From the NCBI GenBank assembly GCA_030761205.1, contig JAULJL010000024.1:14125122-14189121 (forward strand): a stretch of DNA of 64,000 nt, given 5' to 3'. The DNA comes from Fremontodendron californicum (lineage: Eukaryota; Streptophyta; Magnoliopsida; Malvales; Malvaceae). The position numbers and the translations under genes were made by a program. Position 1 is the stretch's first letter. Every line of letters starts with the position of its first letter. Positions 11,632 through 23,544 of the stretch are shown here, piece after piece. A model generated the notes under the pieces. It was not told the origin of the DNA and did not search any database. It saw only the letters and a program-made list of their open reading frames with translations.

Positions 11632-13960
11632 AGGTACAAGTCCAAAGCTTTTGAAAAGTTCAAAGAGTTCAAGGCTGAAGTAGAAAAACAAATTGGCAGG
11701 AGTATTCTCACTCTAAGATCCGATCGTGGAGCAAAATATTTGAGCCAAGAATTATTGGATCATTTGATAGAATTTCGTCACAATGGACTCCACAGCATAA
11801 CAGAGTGTCAGAAAAGAGAAATCTAACCTTGTTGGACATGGTTTGGTCCATGATGTCTAAGACAGACCTTCCGATATCGTTTTGGGGATATGCCTTAGAA
11901 ATTGCTGCACACCTTCTGAATAAGGTTCCAACTATACCGGTTGATAAGACACCATATGAGATATGGAATGATAGAAAACCAAACTTGTCTTATACACGAA
12001 TTTGGGGATGCATGGCTTATGTGAAGCGTGTATCATCTAACCAGCTTGATGCAAGGTCTAGATGTAAGTTTGTGGGGTATCCTAGGAGATAGCTGGATAT
12101 TACTTTAACAATCCCACCAGCAAAAGGTGTTTGTCCCGAAACATGCAGCCTTTCTTGAGAAAGAGTTTCTACTTGGAAGGGCTAGTGAGAGTAAAATTGA
12201 TCTTGAAGAAGTTCAAGAACCACAAACTGATATGATTTTGGAACCTGAGCCTGTGGCTAAAGCATTAGATGCCCAAGCCAAAGCTCAAGAAATGCAAGTG
12301 CTCCTTAGATCTATTAGGATTAGGCAAATTCCAGAGAGATATGGATTTCTCCTAGAGAGAGATGTTTTGCCTATTGCTAATGAACCTACTATGTATGAGG
12401 AAGCAACATGTGATATTGGTTTTAATAAATGGCTAGAAGCCATGAAATCCGAAATGGAATCCATGGACAATAACTAAGTATAAACTTTGGTTGATCCACC
12501 TGAACGGATAAAACCCATAAGGTGTCGATGGATCTTTAAGAGAAAGACAGACATGGATGGAAATACACAAACGTACAAGGCTAGATTGGTAGCAAAAGGT
12601 TATGATCAAGTTGAAGGCATTGATTATGAGGAAACATTTTCTCTAGTTGCCATGATCAAATCTATTCGGATTCTTCTCGCTATCGCTACATATCATGATT
12701 ATGAAATTTGGTAAATAGATGTAAAGATTGCACTCCTTAATGGGAATTTCCAATAGGAGGTGTATATGACACAACCTGAAAGATTTACATCAGTGGCCAC
12801 ATCAAATGAAGTATGCAACCTGCAAAAGTCCATTTATGGATTGAAGCAAGCTTCATGGACTTGGAACATCAGATTTGATGAAACAATCAAAAGATTCGAT
12901 TTTATCAAGAATCCTGATGATCCATGCATTTACAAGAAGGTAAGCGGACAAGCAATAGTTATCCTTGTTCTTTATGTAGATGACATATTGCTTATGGGTA
13001 ATGATATAACTATGATGTAGGCTACCAAGGTCTAGCTTTACAAAGAGTTCTCCATGAAAGATTTGGGAGAAACAACATTCACTCTAGGAATTAAGATCTA
13101 TAAAGATAGATCGAAAAGAATGCTTGGCTTGTCTTAATCAACATACACAAGGTGCTAAAGAGGTTTAGCATGGACGAGTCTAAAAAGGGACACTTGCCTA
13201 TGATGCATGGCATACATCATTCCAAGAGGATGTGTCCAAGAACACCTCAAGAAAGAATGTGAATAGACTTGATAGCATATGCCTCAGCAATTGGGTCTAT
13301 TATGTATGCTAAGTTATGTTCTAGACTAGACCTCTCATATGCTCTGAGTGTCACGTGCAGATACCAAAACAATTTAGATGAAGGTCATTGGACTGCGGTA
13401 AAAAAATCCTAAATAACTGGAGAAGAAATAAAGATGTATTCTTGGTCTATGGAGGGGGTGAACTCCAATTAAGGGGTTATGCTAATGCTAGCTTCCAAAT
13501 CGATAAGGATGACAGCAAATCAGAAAGCGATTACATATTTACTCTGAAGGATGGTGCATGTTAGTTGGAAAAGTTCCAAGTGGTCAATGACTATAGACTC
13601 AACAACCGAAGTTGAATACATCTCCGTGTGTGAGGCTGAGAAAGAAGCAGTTTGGATCAAGAATTTCATCACTGAATTAGGAATGGTTCCAAGAATTGTT
13701 GATCAAGTTACACTCTATTGAGATAACAATGGAGCTATAGCGCAAGCTAAGGAACCAAGGTCTCATCATATATCCAAAAATGTATTACGGCGTTATCATT
13801 TGATTAGAGATATCATTGACAGAGGAGATACATGTATGGAGAAAATACCCACAGAGGACAACTTAGTCGATCCTCCCACTAAAGTCTTGTCCCAGCAAAA
13901 ACATGACCGCCATCTTGAGGGCTTCGGTATTAGATACATTGGCGATTGGCTTTAGTGTTA
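11632..13960 (+). pseudogene. copia pol remnant: integrase C-terminal half, reverse transcriptase, RNase H
   Basis: This continues the protein broken at 965. Integrase resumes with YKSKAFEKFKEF, the second catalytic Asp (LRSDRGAKYLS, about 11715) and a Glu region (VSEKRNLTLLDM, about 11805), separated by a frameshift. A spacer rich in E, P and A follows at 12127-12480. RT begins near 12490 (RCRWIFKRKTDMDG; KARLVAKGYDQ), includes LQKSIYGLKQAS and the catalytic YVDD at about 12972, and breaks at several stops. RNase H decays toward the end, where a copia C-terminal signature GFGIRYIGDWL is still visible just before the polypurine tract. It is dead by stops and frameshifts. Confidence 0.85.
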
Positions 13961-13969
13961 GTGGGAAAT

Positions 13970-15635
13970 TGTTAGCGTAAACCCTGCAAGCTAATCGCAT
14001 TTATGCTTGCTTAGACACTACTTGTTATTTCATGTATTGCACATTATAATTGGTTAAATACTAGAGGTATTTCATTATTCATAAGTTATCTTGAATAATA
14101 CGATTGTATAAACTTGTGAAGATAAAGCCCTTTAAGCATAAAAGGCTTTTCAAAGGAATTGTAAGGAGTTACAATTCCATATGCATCAAAGCCATGTTTC
14201 TAAAACAGTTCTTTATCATAGTATTGTCAAGATAGGGCATTGACAATGCATAAAGACTAGCATATGTTAAGCCTCCATTCTTATGAAGCATACAACCGGT
14301 CTCATAGGTTGAAGTATAGAGATACTTGGGGATAACATATTGGTGTTTTTTAAGATGAACAAGTTCACTAAACATGACCCGCTATAGAGTTCCATTTGGT
14401 ATCTCACTTAAGTGTCTATGGAAATACTCTCATCTGTCAATAATGTAAGTAATCCTTTGATTTGTAACACCAGGTCATCTTGTATGTGAATTGTCATGCT
14501 TTGATTTCATTTGAATGGCTTCCAAGAAGGGATGCTTTTGGTAGGCTGATTTTGGGTATGACATGAAGCATACAAAGGTAGAGGAGTGGTCCAGAGAGGA
14601 TTCATCACCATTAGTGATTTAAAGGGATATATCTCACTTGTTCCTAGCTTATGATTAATTCATGAAAGTCCTTGGCCAAAGCGATTATAGGAGTTATCTA
14701 AGAAGCATAAGGACTAATATGGAAACTTAAAATATAGACACTGCACCATGCTCTCTCTTCTCTGAGATATTTGATGAAAGGAATAAATTACACTAACATA
14801 CTGTACAGTGAAAGGTTAATCCAAACCATGATGACTTATCTTAACAATTGGGTGGCCATGATGTATTGCTAGATGATGCTCTTGGTCTATAAATATGAAT
14901 TAGAAAAAATTTATATTTGTTGCCAACTTGTTAGGAGCCTAATCGGTCACACACAATAAGGTGGTAATAAGGAATCAAATTGGAATAGACCTAATTAACT
15001 AAATTTTCAATTTATCAATAAGGGCTTAATTAAATGGTTTAATTAAGTGGAGGACTTAAGTGCAAATAACACAAGAGTTGTGTTTTAAACCTGAGTATAT
15101 ACACTAGTGTTTGTCGCCCCTAATAATGTGGTTATGCAAAGTTAGAACTTATACCTCTTGTTTCCTAAGGTACTGTAATTTGCTACAGAGTAAAAGAAAA
15201 TTGTTTTCTTCCTCTTCTCTCTTCTTGAAAACTTTCAGCCTAAGTTCTAAAGAGGCTGAGGTTTATGAAACATTGTCTGCTAGAATAGATCACGAAAATC
15301 ACTCCATTCTATCCTTGAGAAGGTTTTCTTTATCACCTATGTGGATCACCATTAGAGGCTGGATGATTGGACGACTTTGGTTTGTGATAACCAACCCTTT
15401 GTGTACAAGAACTAAGCGAAGGAATTAAGCTTGAAGGATTTCAACAATCCCAACTTATTAAGAGGTATGAATTTTCATCCCATGTATGAGTTCTTGAAAT
15501 CTAGATCAATTGATATGACAAACAAGTTAATTCATAGGAGGTTTTGATTTTGATTGTTTATACTTCCGCTGAACTTTGATCAAATCTTGATTTCTTAAGA
15601 TAGATTCTTTGAATCTTGCATGATCGAATCCTACA
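13970..15635 (+). repeat. 3' LTR of the first copia element (1666 bp)
   Basis: It starts TGTTAGCG directly after the purine tract GTGGGAAAT and ends CCTACA. The LTR at 61262-62945 has similar length and start (TGTTAGTA) and shares long internal blocks, e.g. 'AAGGAATTGTAAGGAGTTAC' and 'TATTGTCAAGA..GGGCATTGACAATG'. The two copia elements therefore belong to related families. The partner TSD is outside the window. Confidence 0.8.
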
Positions 15636-16084
15636 AGTCACATTTTGGTTGAATATGAGTAGTTGAAAGAGAAAGAGTTTCTCTTTAACAAGAAGTTTGA
15701 TTTTGAATTAAACTTTCCTCTTAATCTTTTAGCTTGGCCGTTTTCACATGCACCTAGGCATGCAAATGAAAGCTTCGGCCAATGACACTAAGTGTTAGTT
15801 TTTTGGAGGAACAAGAAAGCTAGAAGAGAAAGAGTTTTTCTTCAACTAGAAATTTTGGTTGTGAATTAAAGTCTACCTCTTTATTCTCTCAATGAATGGT
15901 CGGCCATAGTATGTTCCATGAAGAGAGATTGGCCAAAAGGAATGAAAAACATCTTTTCCTTTTCTTTCCTCGGTTTGCCACATAACTCCTTTGTTCTTGT
16001 TTTTGCCACATAAAATAGTAAGATTGATCAATTAGAGAATTAATGATGAACTCAAATGGTTTTATTCATCTCATTTGAATTTAT
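15636..16084. other. Unassigned stretch with an internal direct repeat
   Basis: No coding frame or known element is recognised. It holds two diverged copies of a block of about 65 bp (near 15660-15730 and 15820-15890) sharing 'AGAGAAAGAGTTT' and 'GAATTAAA'. It may be LTR sequence of a diverged copia family, since it leads straight into the fragment that follows. Confidence 0.4.
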
Positions 16085-16703
16085 TAAGAATTAAAATATT
16101 TATATTTGTTGCCGACATGTTAAGGAACCTAATGGATCACACACAAATACGACGTGGCTTGTGAATGATTAAATTAGGCTTAAATTAAGTTGGATTAATT
16201 TTAAAATGTTTGGAACTTCATGGGCTAAATTAGATTAATTAGAAGTCCAAGATAAATAACTAAAGCACAAGTCCTGATTTGAATTATACATGGTCAACCA
16301 CTTCCTTGTATTAGCAAGGTTGGTTGCCCTTCTCTATGATGGATTCATTCATAGCATCAATTGTTGAAATCATGTGAAAACAAAGAGAGGCAGTAGCATA
16401 TACTACTATCATAGTATTTGGCTAACTTGCATCCCATCCTTCTAGAAGGCTCTTTGACTCCTTGTTTGTGTGGACTATCATTAGACGTTGGACACTTGGA
16501 CAATTGATGGTTTTCTACACCCTAGCTTGGTGTTCTTGGAGGATAAATCTTGTCGCACACCAAGCCTTGAAGTAAGGTTCTTGCTGCAAGTCTCTCTTCT
16601 ATTGAATAACTTGATCAACATTGATCATGTGGTTTCGGAATTGAGTTTAAATTTTAAAATTTTGTTGCTCTTAGCACTGTTTATGCTTGATCAATTCCCA
16701 ACA
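16085..16703 (+). repeat. Diverged copia LTR fragment
   Basis: It resembles the second half of the copia LTRs ('TTGCCGACATGTTAAGGAACC...TCACACACAA', compare 14915, 55775 and 62220) and ends CCCAACA like the LTR end at 62945. Its start is not resolved. The short frame at 16488-16757 is LTR sequence. Confidence 0.55.
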
Positions 16704-16771
16704 TACCACACATGCAACTCTCAAGAATTGGAATGCCTACTTATTAGTCAGATTTAAAAAAAAAAAAAAAC

Positions 16772-18349
16772 CATCAAAGTCTTAGGTTTGTATTATATCA
16801 GAAGAAAACTACTCCAACTCAACAACAGTGAGTTATGAAGATGATGGGCTATAGTTGTGAACTAGTCTATAGGAAGGGGTTCTCAAATACAGTGGTTGAT
16901 ACCTTCTCTAGAAAACCTCAAGTTGAGTGGAATGACATCACTACATTGATTGTTGACTTAGACAACAAACTCCAACATTCTTGGACTAAGGATCCTAAGT
17001 TCATTTGATATACAAGTTGCAGCAGAAGCCAGAGGCATTTTCTAAATATACTCGGCAAGCCGGTCAGTTGAGAAGAAAGGAAAACTAGTAATTGGGAAAA
17101 ATGCTGAGCTGAGGATAAAACTCTTAACTTACTTTCATAGTTCATCAACTGGGGGCATTCTAGAGTGCATACCGTTATGAACATAATCTGCAATGCAGTT
17201 TATTGGAAAACATTAGAGAAACAAGTCAAGTAATTTGTGAGCCAATGTTCTGTTTGTTAGCAAAATAAGTATGACGATGCTGCTTATCCTGGTCTCTGAT
17301 AACCCTTACATATTCCTGATAGGTATGGACTACATCTCTTTGGTATTTATTGAATGGTTGCCAAAGTCTTTGGGGAAGATGTTATAATGGTAAGGGTTGA
17401 TCACTTAAGCAAATGTGGTCACTTTATTACATTGTATCACCCATACACTACCATTTTTATGGCTTAAACATTTGTGGATCATATATATAGGCTCCATGGG
17501 ATTCCTAATACTATAATATTAGATAGAGAGAAGATCGTCTTGAGCACTTTTTGACAAGAATTATTTAAATGCATGGAAGCTTAGTTGAAGATGTCAACTT
17601 CTTACCACCCTCAGACTGATGGAAAAATGGAGGTGGTGAATATGTGTTTAGAAACTTCCTTGAATGTATGGTTGGTGAGAGGCAAAAAGACTGAGCCAGA
17701 TGGATCCTTCTTGTTGAATGGTGCTATAACACCATATATCACATTTCTACACATGCCATACCATATGAGATTGTTTATGGACAATCAGCATTAGTCCATA
17801 TACCCTAGTTAGTAAAACTATTGATAGAAGTTTACAGGCTCGAGAGACAGCTATTAAAGTTACATAGTTTCATCTTAATAGAGTTAGAAATATAATGAAG
17901 CAATAAGAAGACAAAAGAAGAATCGATAGACAGTTTGAACTTAGAGATTTTGTTATGTTAAACTTCAACCATATAGGCAAAAGTATATGGTGAATGTATT
18001 TAGTTTAAAATTGCCTGTCAAGGTTTCTGGACCTTACAAAGTCTTGGAGAAAATTGGAGTTGTAGCGAATAAGTTAGAATTGCGAGAGGGAGCAAGAATT
18101 CATCTTGTTTTTCATGTATCTCAATTTAAAAAGAACATAGGCTAGATACCAGCTCAATCTCAACTGCCTTTATTGGAGGATTTTAGACAAAAAATGAACA
18201 GGTGTGGTAACAGAGTAATCACTAAGGTATTAGTGCAATGGAGCAACTCTGTTTCTAAAGATTCCGTGTGGGAATGCTTATTTGATCTTCAACGAAAGTT
18301 TCCACACTTTAATCCTTGAGCACAAGGATGGTTTTCAAAGGAGGGACAT
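16772..18349 (+). pseudogene. Ty3/gypsy chromovirus-like pol tail: RNase H end, integrase, chromodomain-like C-terminus
   Basis: Reading + with stops and shifts, the order is an RNase H end (MGYSCELVYRKG; DTFSRKPQ, about 16840-16925), a decayed zinc region, the integrase core (HLSKCGHFITLYHPY; LHGIPNTIILDREK; SYHPQTDGKMEVVN, to about 17650), the post-core LQPYRQKYMV (about 17965), GPYKVLEKIG, and a chromodomain-like end (VLVQWSNSVSKDSVWECLFDL, about 18230-18300). Integrase after RNase H plus a terminal chromodomain identifies a chromovirus. The 5' half of the element is missing: homology starts just after an A-run (16757-16771). It is the same general family as the - strand integrase at 62946-64000. 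Confidence 0.82.
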
Positions 18350-18727
18350 TGTTACTTGCGAAACTCGAGAAGATTTATAGGAATAGGCCATTGACCATTT
18401 TATTGCTTTGAAATTTTATTATTAGTTACTTAAATAGGAAATTAGCTAAAAGGCTAAATCAGCTATTCCGTTAGGGAGAGAACCATGAAGGCGAGATTTT
18501 GGGGGTAGAATGGAAAATGCAAAAAAGTTCACATATTCTCTCTTTCGCTTCTACTTTGTGAAAATTGTATTAGTGGGATTACAGAGGAATTGAATATAAT
18601 CTCTTAATCCTCTTCATTCAATGTATTTCTTCTCTATTTTATCTTATAATCTTATAATCCTCTTCATTCAACGTATTTTTTCTCTATTTTATCTTTCTGG
18701 TTTTGTCTTCTTAAGTTTGATTGAATC
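18350..18727 (+). repeat. 3' LTR of the chromovirus-like element (end approximate)
   Basis: TGTTACTTGCGAAAC starts right after a purine tract (CAAAGGAGGGACA) at the end of the pol reading frame. It contains a tandem duplication of about 50 bp near 18595-18700 (AATCCTCTTCATTCAA twice). The 3' end is uncertain; 18727 is the nearest sensible CA. The matching 5' LTR is not in the window. Confidence 0.55.
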
Positions 18728-19455
18728 ATTCCGTTTATATTAATGCCAAATACTTGACTTTAAAATATTACCAAACAACTACAAAAATCTTAACAAATGA
18801 AGAAGACTTGTCACTTTTTAAAAGAAAGAGCATATATGGAGGCATAAACTTGGGTCCGAGGGTTTACATTCTCTACACACTTACCTAATCTTCCTATCAA
18901 GAGCTATCATCGAAAAGATATTGAAGAGGAAGACCTGATTAATAACCCTAATTTGATAAGTTGGTTCGATTTCTACTTTTTATTGTCGCAAATTTTTATG
19001 TATTTTCTAGTACTTGAAGTTAGAAGGATACGAATCTTGATTATTGAAACTAAGAGTCAAAATTCCATCAACAGATTGCATGGTTGTTGGCTTTTTATGT
19101 ATTCATATACCTATTTAGCATGTGATTTTAGAAATTAACTGAAAGGGATAAGATAATTACTAATATAACAAATAAAAATAAAAAGGTAGGAACAAATATT
19201 TGCTTTTTTCTTTTCCTTTTCGTTGACCTTCTAAAGAATTTTCTATCTACTAAAGCCTCATTGATTTTTCACATTGAAATGTGAACCTCTATGTCTACAT
19301 TTTCAACCCAATCAAGTTTTTGTTTCACATACGAAGAAAGCTAACTCTTACAGACCATTATATTCTTCATGAATTTATGTGAATTTGAAACACATAACAT
19401 AATTGGGGCATTCTCACATGCACATTTAACTTGATCCCTTGATTTGCAGTCCTGT
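18728..19455. other. Intergenic DNA downstream of the receptor kinase gene
   Basis: AT-rich, with no coding frame longer than about 60 codons that resembles a protein and no recognised element. It should contain the 3' UTR and polyadenylation site of the gene at 19456-22454, but I cannot place them with confidence. Confidence 0.5.
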
Positions 19456-22454
19456 TCAACGATTAAAGGAGAAAAATGACTCATCCTCCATATTTTTTCT
19501 AGAGATAATTGCATTTACTTCACCTATGGTTGAAGAGAATTCTTCATCATCTCCATCTTTCAACTCTTCAATCTCTTGCACTACTTCCTTCAACTCCGGC
19601 CTTGTCTCGAAATCATCTTCACAACAACTTAATCCAATCTTCAAAAGATTTATCATTTCACCTTTGCTGTTCTTAGTTCCTGCCATCTCATTGTCAAAAA
19701 CTTCACTGGTCCTTTTCTCCTTAACCATCTCATTAACCCATGTGGCTAAATTTGTATTACTATCATAACTAGGCGTTAGATAGTTCTCTGGAAACTTACC
19801 CGTTAAGACTTCTAGGATCAATATTCCTAGGCACCACACATCAGTCTTCCTACTTATGCGACCATTTATAGCATACTCTGGTGATTTATAAGCAGTCATG
19901 AGCATGTGAGCCTGCTCCTGGTTGATCACTGGTCTTAAGGCATAATCACACAACAAAGGCTCAAACGTCTCATTCAGAAGCACATTGGAAGATTTCAAAT
20001 GACCATGGGGCATAACTAGGCTGGAAAGCTCTTTGTAGAGATAAGTCAAACCTCTGGCCACACCTTTTATGATCTTCAATCGGGTCTGCCAATCAAGACC
20101 AGGTTTATCTAGAGAACGGTTGGCTGGACAAAACAAAGGTAAAAAAAATGAGTTAGTAACTGGAACCGAGAAGTACGTAATACTTAACCTTCGTGTAACT
20201 AAACAAAAAAGTCTTTAGCAAGGGAGAATTTATGGTAAAAGGTTTGATAATCAAAATTTCATTCATAACCATCTTTGGAAAAAATTTCCAGTGAACAAGC
20301 TAGCATTTCAAATCTGATGATGGAAAGATGCTACTAAACCTTAGTTACCAAATTTCTAATCATTTAACAAACTATTTTATATGGCATCAACCATCATTTA
20401 TCTTATCATCTTAAAAACAATTAAGAATCACATGCATGATCGTGAGCTATTCAAAAACTTACCATGAAGATTACTAGCCAAGCTACCATCCTCCATGAAA
20501 TTGGAAACCAACAATTTTTCCTCTTTCCTATAGTAATAAGCCACAAGAGGCAGCAAGTTTTCATGGTTCAACCTTCCTAATCTTCTCATGTGCTCATGAA
20601 AATCTTCCCTCCCTACATTGCTCATTTGCTTATACCTTTTCACCACTACAGCTTCACCATTCATTATGACTGCCTTGTATGAAGCTCCAAAATTCCCACT
20701 TCCAAGAACCTCAGCTGAGGCTCTTAATAGGTCATGCAATTCAAACCTCCCGATATCATCTTTGAAAAATATTAATTTCCCATAGTCAGACCTTTTCATC
20801 ATGCCACCACTCTCTGAAACCTTCTTTTCTCGTTCATCGGAAGTTGGCAGCTTGTTGGAGTCATCAACATCTGTTTCCTTTAATATTTTAGATTTTTGTT
20901 TCATTTTGGATAAAATGAAAATAAGTGTTGCAATGACTGCTAATAGTAACAATATAGATATCACAATCAATGCAATTTGCAAAGCAGATAATGTCTTTTT
21001 ATTCGAGGATGGGTGGACAAGCTGAGGGTTGGCTAAGGGGATAAGTGAGGGGCTAGGCAGGGGACTAGTCATGCTGCATTCTTGGAGAGGTTGCCCACAC
21101 AAATTTTTGTTTCCTGTGTCACAACAACATGAGAGTCAATATATAAAAAATAAATTGAGATGATTTATTCTACTCTATTTTTGTTTTAGTTTTTATAAAT
21201 TTTTATAAATTAGAGCAAATGGTTAAAAAAATATTGTTGATTCATTATAAAAAAAATATATGTTAAAATGTGACGCAATTATGCTACTTACTATATTTGT
21301 TATTTGTTCCGTATTAAAGTGGAATCATATATTTTGATATCCAATAAAATTGCATTTTTCAATTTTTATTTTTTAAAACTAGTTTTACTTATATATATCT
21401 TTCCAAACACACTTTTTAAATTTTTACTTTTACAATTAAAAAATAAATAACAAAAGTAATGACGAACAAAACTATAAATAATACTCATAACATAAAATAG
21501 AAACCAAAACATTTAGCTCAATATATGATTACTCAAGGAGAAATTATGGTTGAAACTAATATCTTCCAACAAAAAAATAACATAAAGAAAGTTGTCAAAC
21601 TTAAAAATAATAACATTATTCTAGCATAAGAATTACCACCCGATAAAGGAATTAATTTAAGTCAATATAATCCTTATTGAGGCTTCACTTTAAAATCTTG
21701 ACTAGAATTATAACTAGCTGACATGAAGATGAAGATAAGCATTGTAGTTTGTAAATTCATGAATGTAGTGACTACCTGAGAACATGTCTGCACCCATTTT
21801 GCTTAAGCTTTCAGGGATAGTACCCACTAATTGATTGTTAGCAAAGTTCACCACCTTCACATTCTGCTTAAATTCAGGTATTTGGCCATCAAATTGATTC
21901 CCCTCTAGTTTCAGGATTAAAAGCTTAGGTAAGGTCGTCAGCGATGACGGAATTTTACCAGTGAAAGCATTATTTGCTAAAAACACTTTCTTCAAGGATC
22001 TCATACCTTGGAATGCATCATCAGGAATCTCCCCAGTAAAACGATTATTTGACAAATACAAAGCCTTCAACGCTCCCAATTTCCTTATGTCAGGCATTTT
22101 ACCCTCAAAGTTATTGTTCATAAGGCTTATAGTGCGCAATGTTGGCAATGTATCAAGAATTTCAATATTGACCAACCCCGCTAGGCCCTTGTTTTCAAGT
22201 TGCAAACCCCATATTTTATCCTTAAGGCAAAGCACACTGATCCAATTTGCTCGATCCCCATTGCATGGACTAATAGAAGCATTCCAATTGCTAAGAGATG
22301 AAGGGTTTGCTAACGAGTCCTTAAACGTTAAGAGGTTCTCAATATCCGTATCACCAAATGAGACGACGACTAATTGTAAAAAAGAAAAAAGTGCAAGAAG
22401 TAACGATGGGTTTGGTTTGCGCACAAGCCTAGAAATGTGCCTACCAATTACCAT
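19456..22454 (-). CDS. PRK: Pollen receptor-like kinase (LRR receptor-like protein kinase, PRK type)
   Basis: Three exons: 22454-21776, 21113-20463 and 20123-19456, giving 665 residues. Both introns have GT/AG ends (AG|GTAGTC...ACACAG|G; G|GTAAGT...TCCAG|C) and keep the frame. The ATG at 22454 is chosen because the open frame upstream has only a TTG. Domains: signal peptide (about 1-34), LRR N-cap (35-90), about five LRRs (LSNNRFTGEIP, ANNAFTGKIP; 95-215), a Cys/Pro-rich juxtamembrane stretch, a TM helix (about 269-294), an acidic linker, and a kinase (about 356-630) opening DLLRASAEVLGSGNFGASYKAV, the PRK-class signature. Lys385 is present. The HRD catalytic Asp is replaced (HGHLKSSN, 483-490) and DFG reads DYA (503-505), so catalysis is doubtful. 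Known family members sit in the pollen-tube plasma membrane and relay growth cues, partly through ROP-GEFs. The length is normal and there are no lesions, so it is probably functional. The paralogue number is not assigned. Confidence 0.93.
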
Positions 22455-22930
22455 CGCTACAACATGAAAATGGAGGCTAGGCAATCAAGAAAGCGAGAGG
22501 CTTCAGCGACAATGATTTTAGATTAATGCATGAGCTTCTTCTTTCTTTGAGTTAGGTAGATTTCTTTGATTTTGTTTTCTTTTTGGAGGAAGAGGATCAA
22601 GACAATTGGAAGAAACAGGGGACAACACCACAAGGGTACGTACGTTGGTGAAAAATGCCAATAATAGAATAGAATAGAAGAATTTGGTGAGGAATTATTT
22701 TTGTTAATTACAAAAAGACTAATGGAATTAGAGGGTCAAAGCTTGGTGAATTTGAGTAAACAATTCTATATTCCAACATAAAGGAAGATTTTGTGGTTTA
22801 GAAGCTGAGTTGTGCGCGTAGGAGAGATCTAAGGTCAGCCTTTGAATTCTCAGTTTTTGTACACTATATGTTAGGGAGGTTTAAACTGTTTTTCCATTTA
22901 TAGTTTATGTATGACTAAGCTTCTTCCTAA

Positions 22931-22951
22931 ACATATATATATATATATATG
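22931..22951. repeat. (AT)n microsatellite
   Basis: About ten AT units lie about 480 bp upstream of the PRK start codon. Confidence 0.85.
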
Positions 22952-23409
22952 TTTATACTTATTTCTTTTTTATCCTTAGTTCTTATAATTTTTATGTTGG
23001 CAAAATATGATTATTTAAGGCGCAAGTACAAACTAATATAAGCATATATACTTCTTTGTCGACTTTTTGTTATTTGGTTTTTTAAGAAATTTTCTTTTTT
23101 AATTTTGACCAAAAATAAAACACACAACTTTTTAAAATTATGACAACTTAAAGAAGCGCCTAATCCTATATAAATAACTTTATACACACCCTAACACTCC
23201 TATTCAATTTTAACAATTGAATGTCAAACATTGAAGTTTTTAAAAAATTTCCTTTTTCTTATTTTTGAACTTCAATTTTTTTTTTCTATATATTTGGATG
23301 AAGTTAGGAGGATAAAGGGTTCAATACATAAAAATATATTATTTATCATCAGTTTAAAAAATTACTTCTATCATTAAATCAAGTTTAAACTTTGTGTTTT
23401 ATAAAATTA

Positions 23410-23418
<9 letters not shown>

Positions 23419-23457
<39 letters not shown>
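23419..23457. repeat. (TA)n microsatellite followed by AGGTAA hexamers
   Basis: About 19 uninterrupted TA units, preceded by an A-run and followed by about four AGGTAA hexamers (23459-23482). The locus is likely to be length-polymorphic, about 965 bp upstream of the PRK start. Confidence 0.9.
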
Positions 23458-23460
<3 letters not shown>

Positions 23461-23488
23461 AGGTAAAGGTAAAGGTAAAGGTTTTATG

Positions 23489-23544
23489 TATAACTGACTC
23501 ATAGGTGAAAAAAATATATAACTGACTCATAGGTGAAAAAAATA
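23489..23544. repeat. 28-bp tandem duplication
   Basis: Two identical copies of a 28-bp unit beginning TATAACTGACTCATAGG lie at 23489 and 23517. Perfect identity implies a recent slippage-type event. Each unit carries TGACTCA, a GCN4/AP-1-type bZIP core. Confidence 0.85.

Larger units (their letters stand above)
1..15635 (+). mobile_element. Ty1/copia retrotransposon, 5'-truncated by the window, split by a nested Ogre element
   Basis: Copia-order domains lie on the + strand: protease (DTG), GAG-pre-integrase HHCC region, integrase, reverse transcriptase (YVDD) and RNase H end, then a purine-rich tract (GTGGGAAAT, 13961-13969) and a 3' LTR. The integrase is interrupted by 966-11631. Removing that insert and one copy of its AGGTA duplication rejoins the integrase apart from a small indel. 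The 5' LTR, primer site and most of gag lie left of the window or are deleted. Stops and frameshifts occur in every domain, so the copy is dead. Protease before integrase before RT is the diagnostic copia order. I do not assign a lineage. Confidence 0.88.

Noticed and set aside
16757..16771. A-run as the tail of a LINE or SINE or processed pseudogene
   Set aside because: No LINE coding sequence, SINE promoter boxes or TSD are found beside it. It lies between a copia LTR fragment and a gypsy fragment.
19439..22467. + strand ORFs opposite the PRK exons (19439-19768, 20801-21025, 21961-22467)
   Set aside because: Antisense shadows of the PRK coding exons with no protein similarity.
22455..22484. 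Upstream extension of the PRK reading frame by ten codons
   Set aside because: The frame begins at TTG, not ATG. The first ATG is at 22454 and gives a proper signal peptide.
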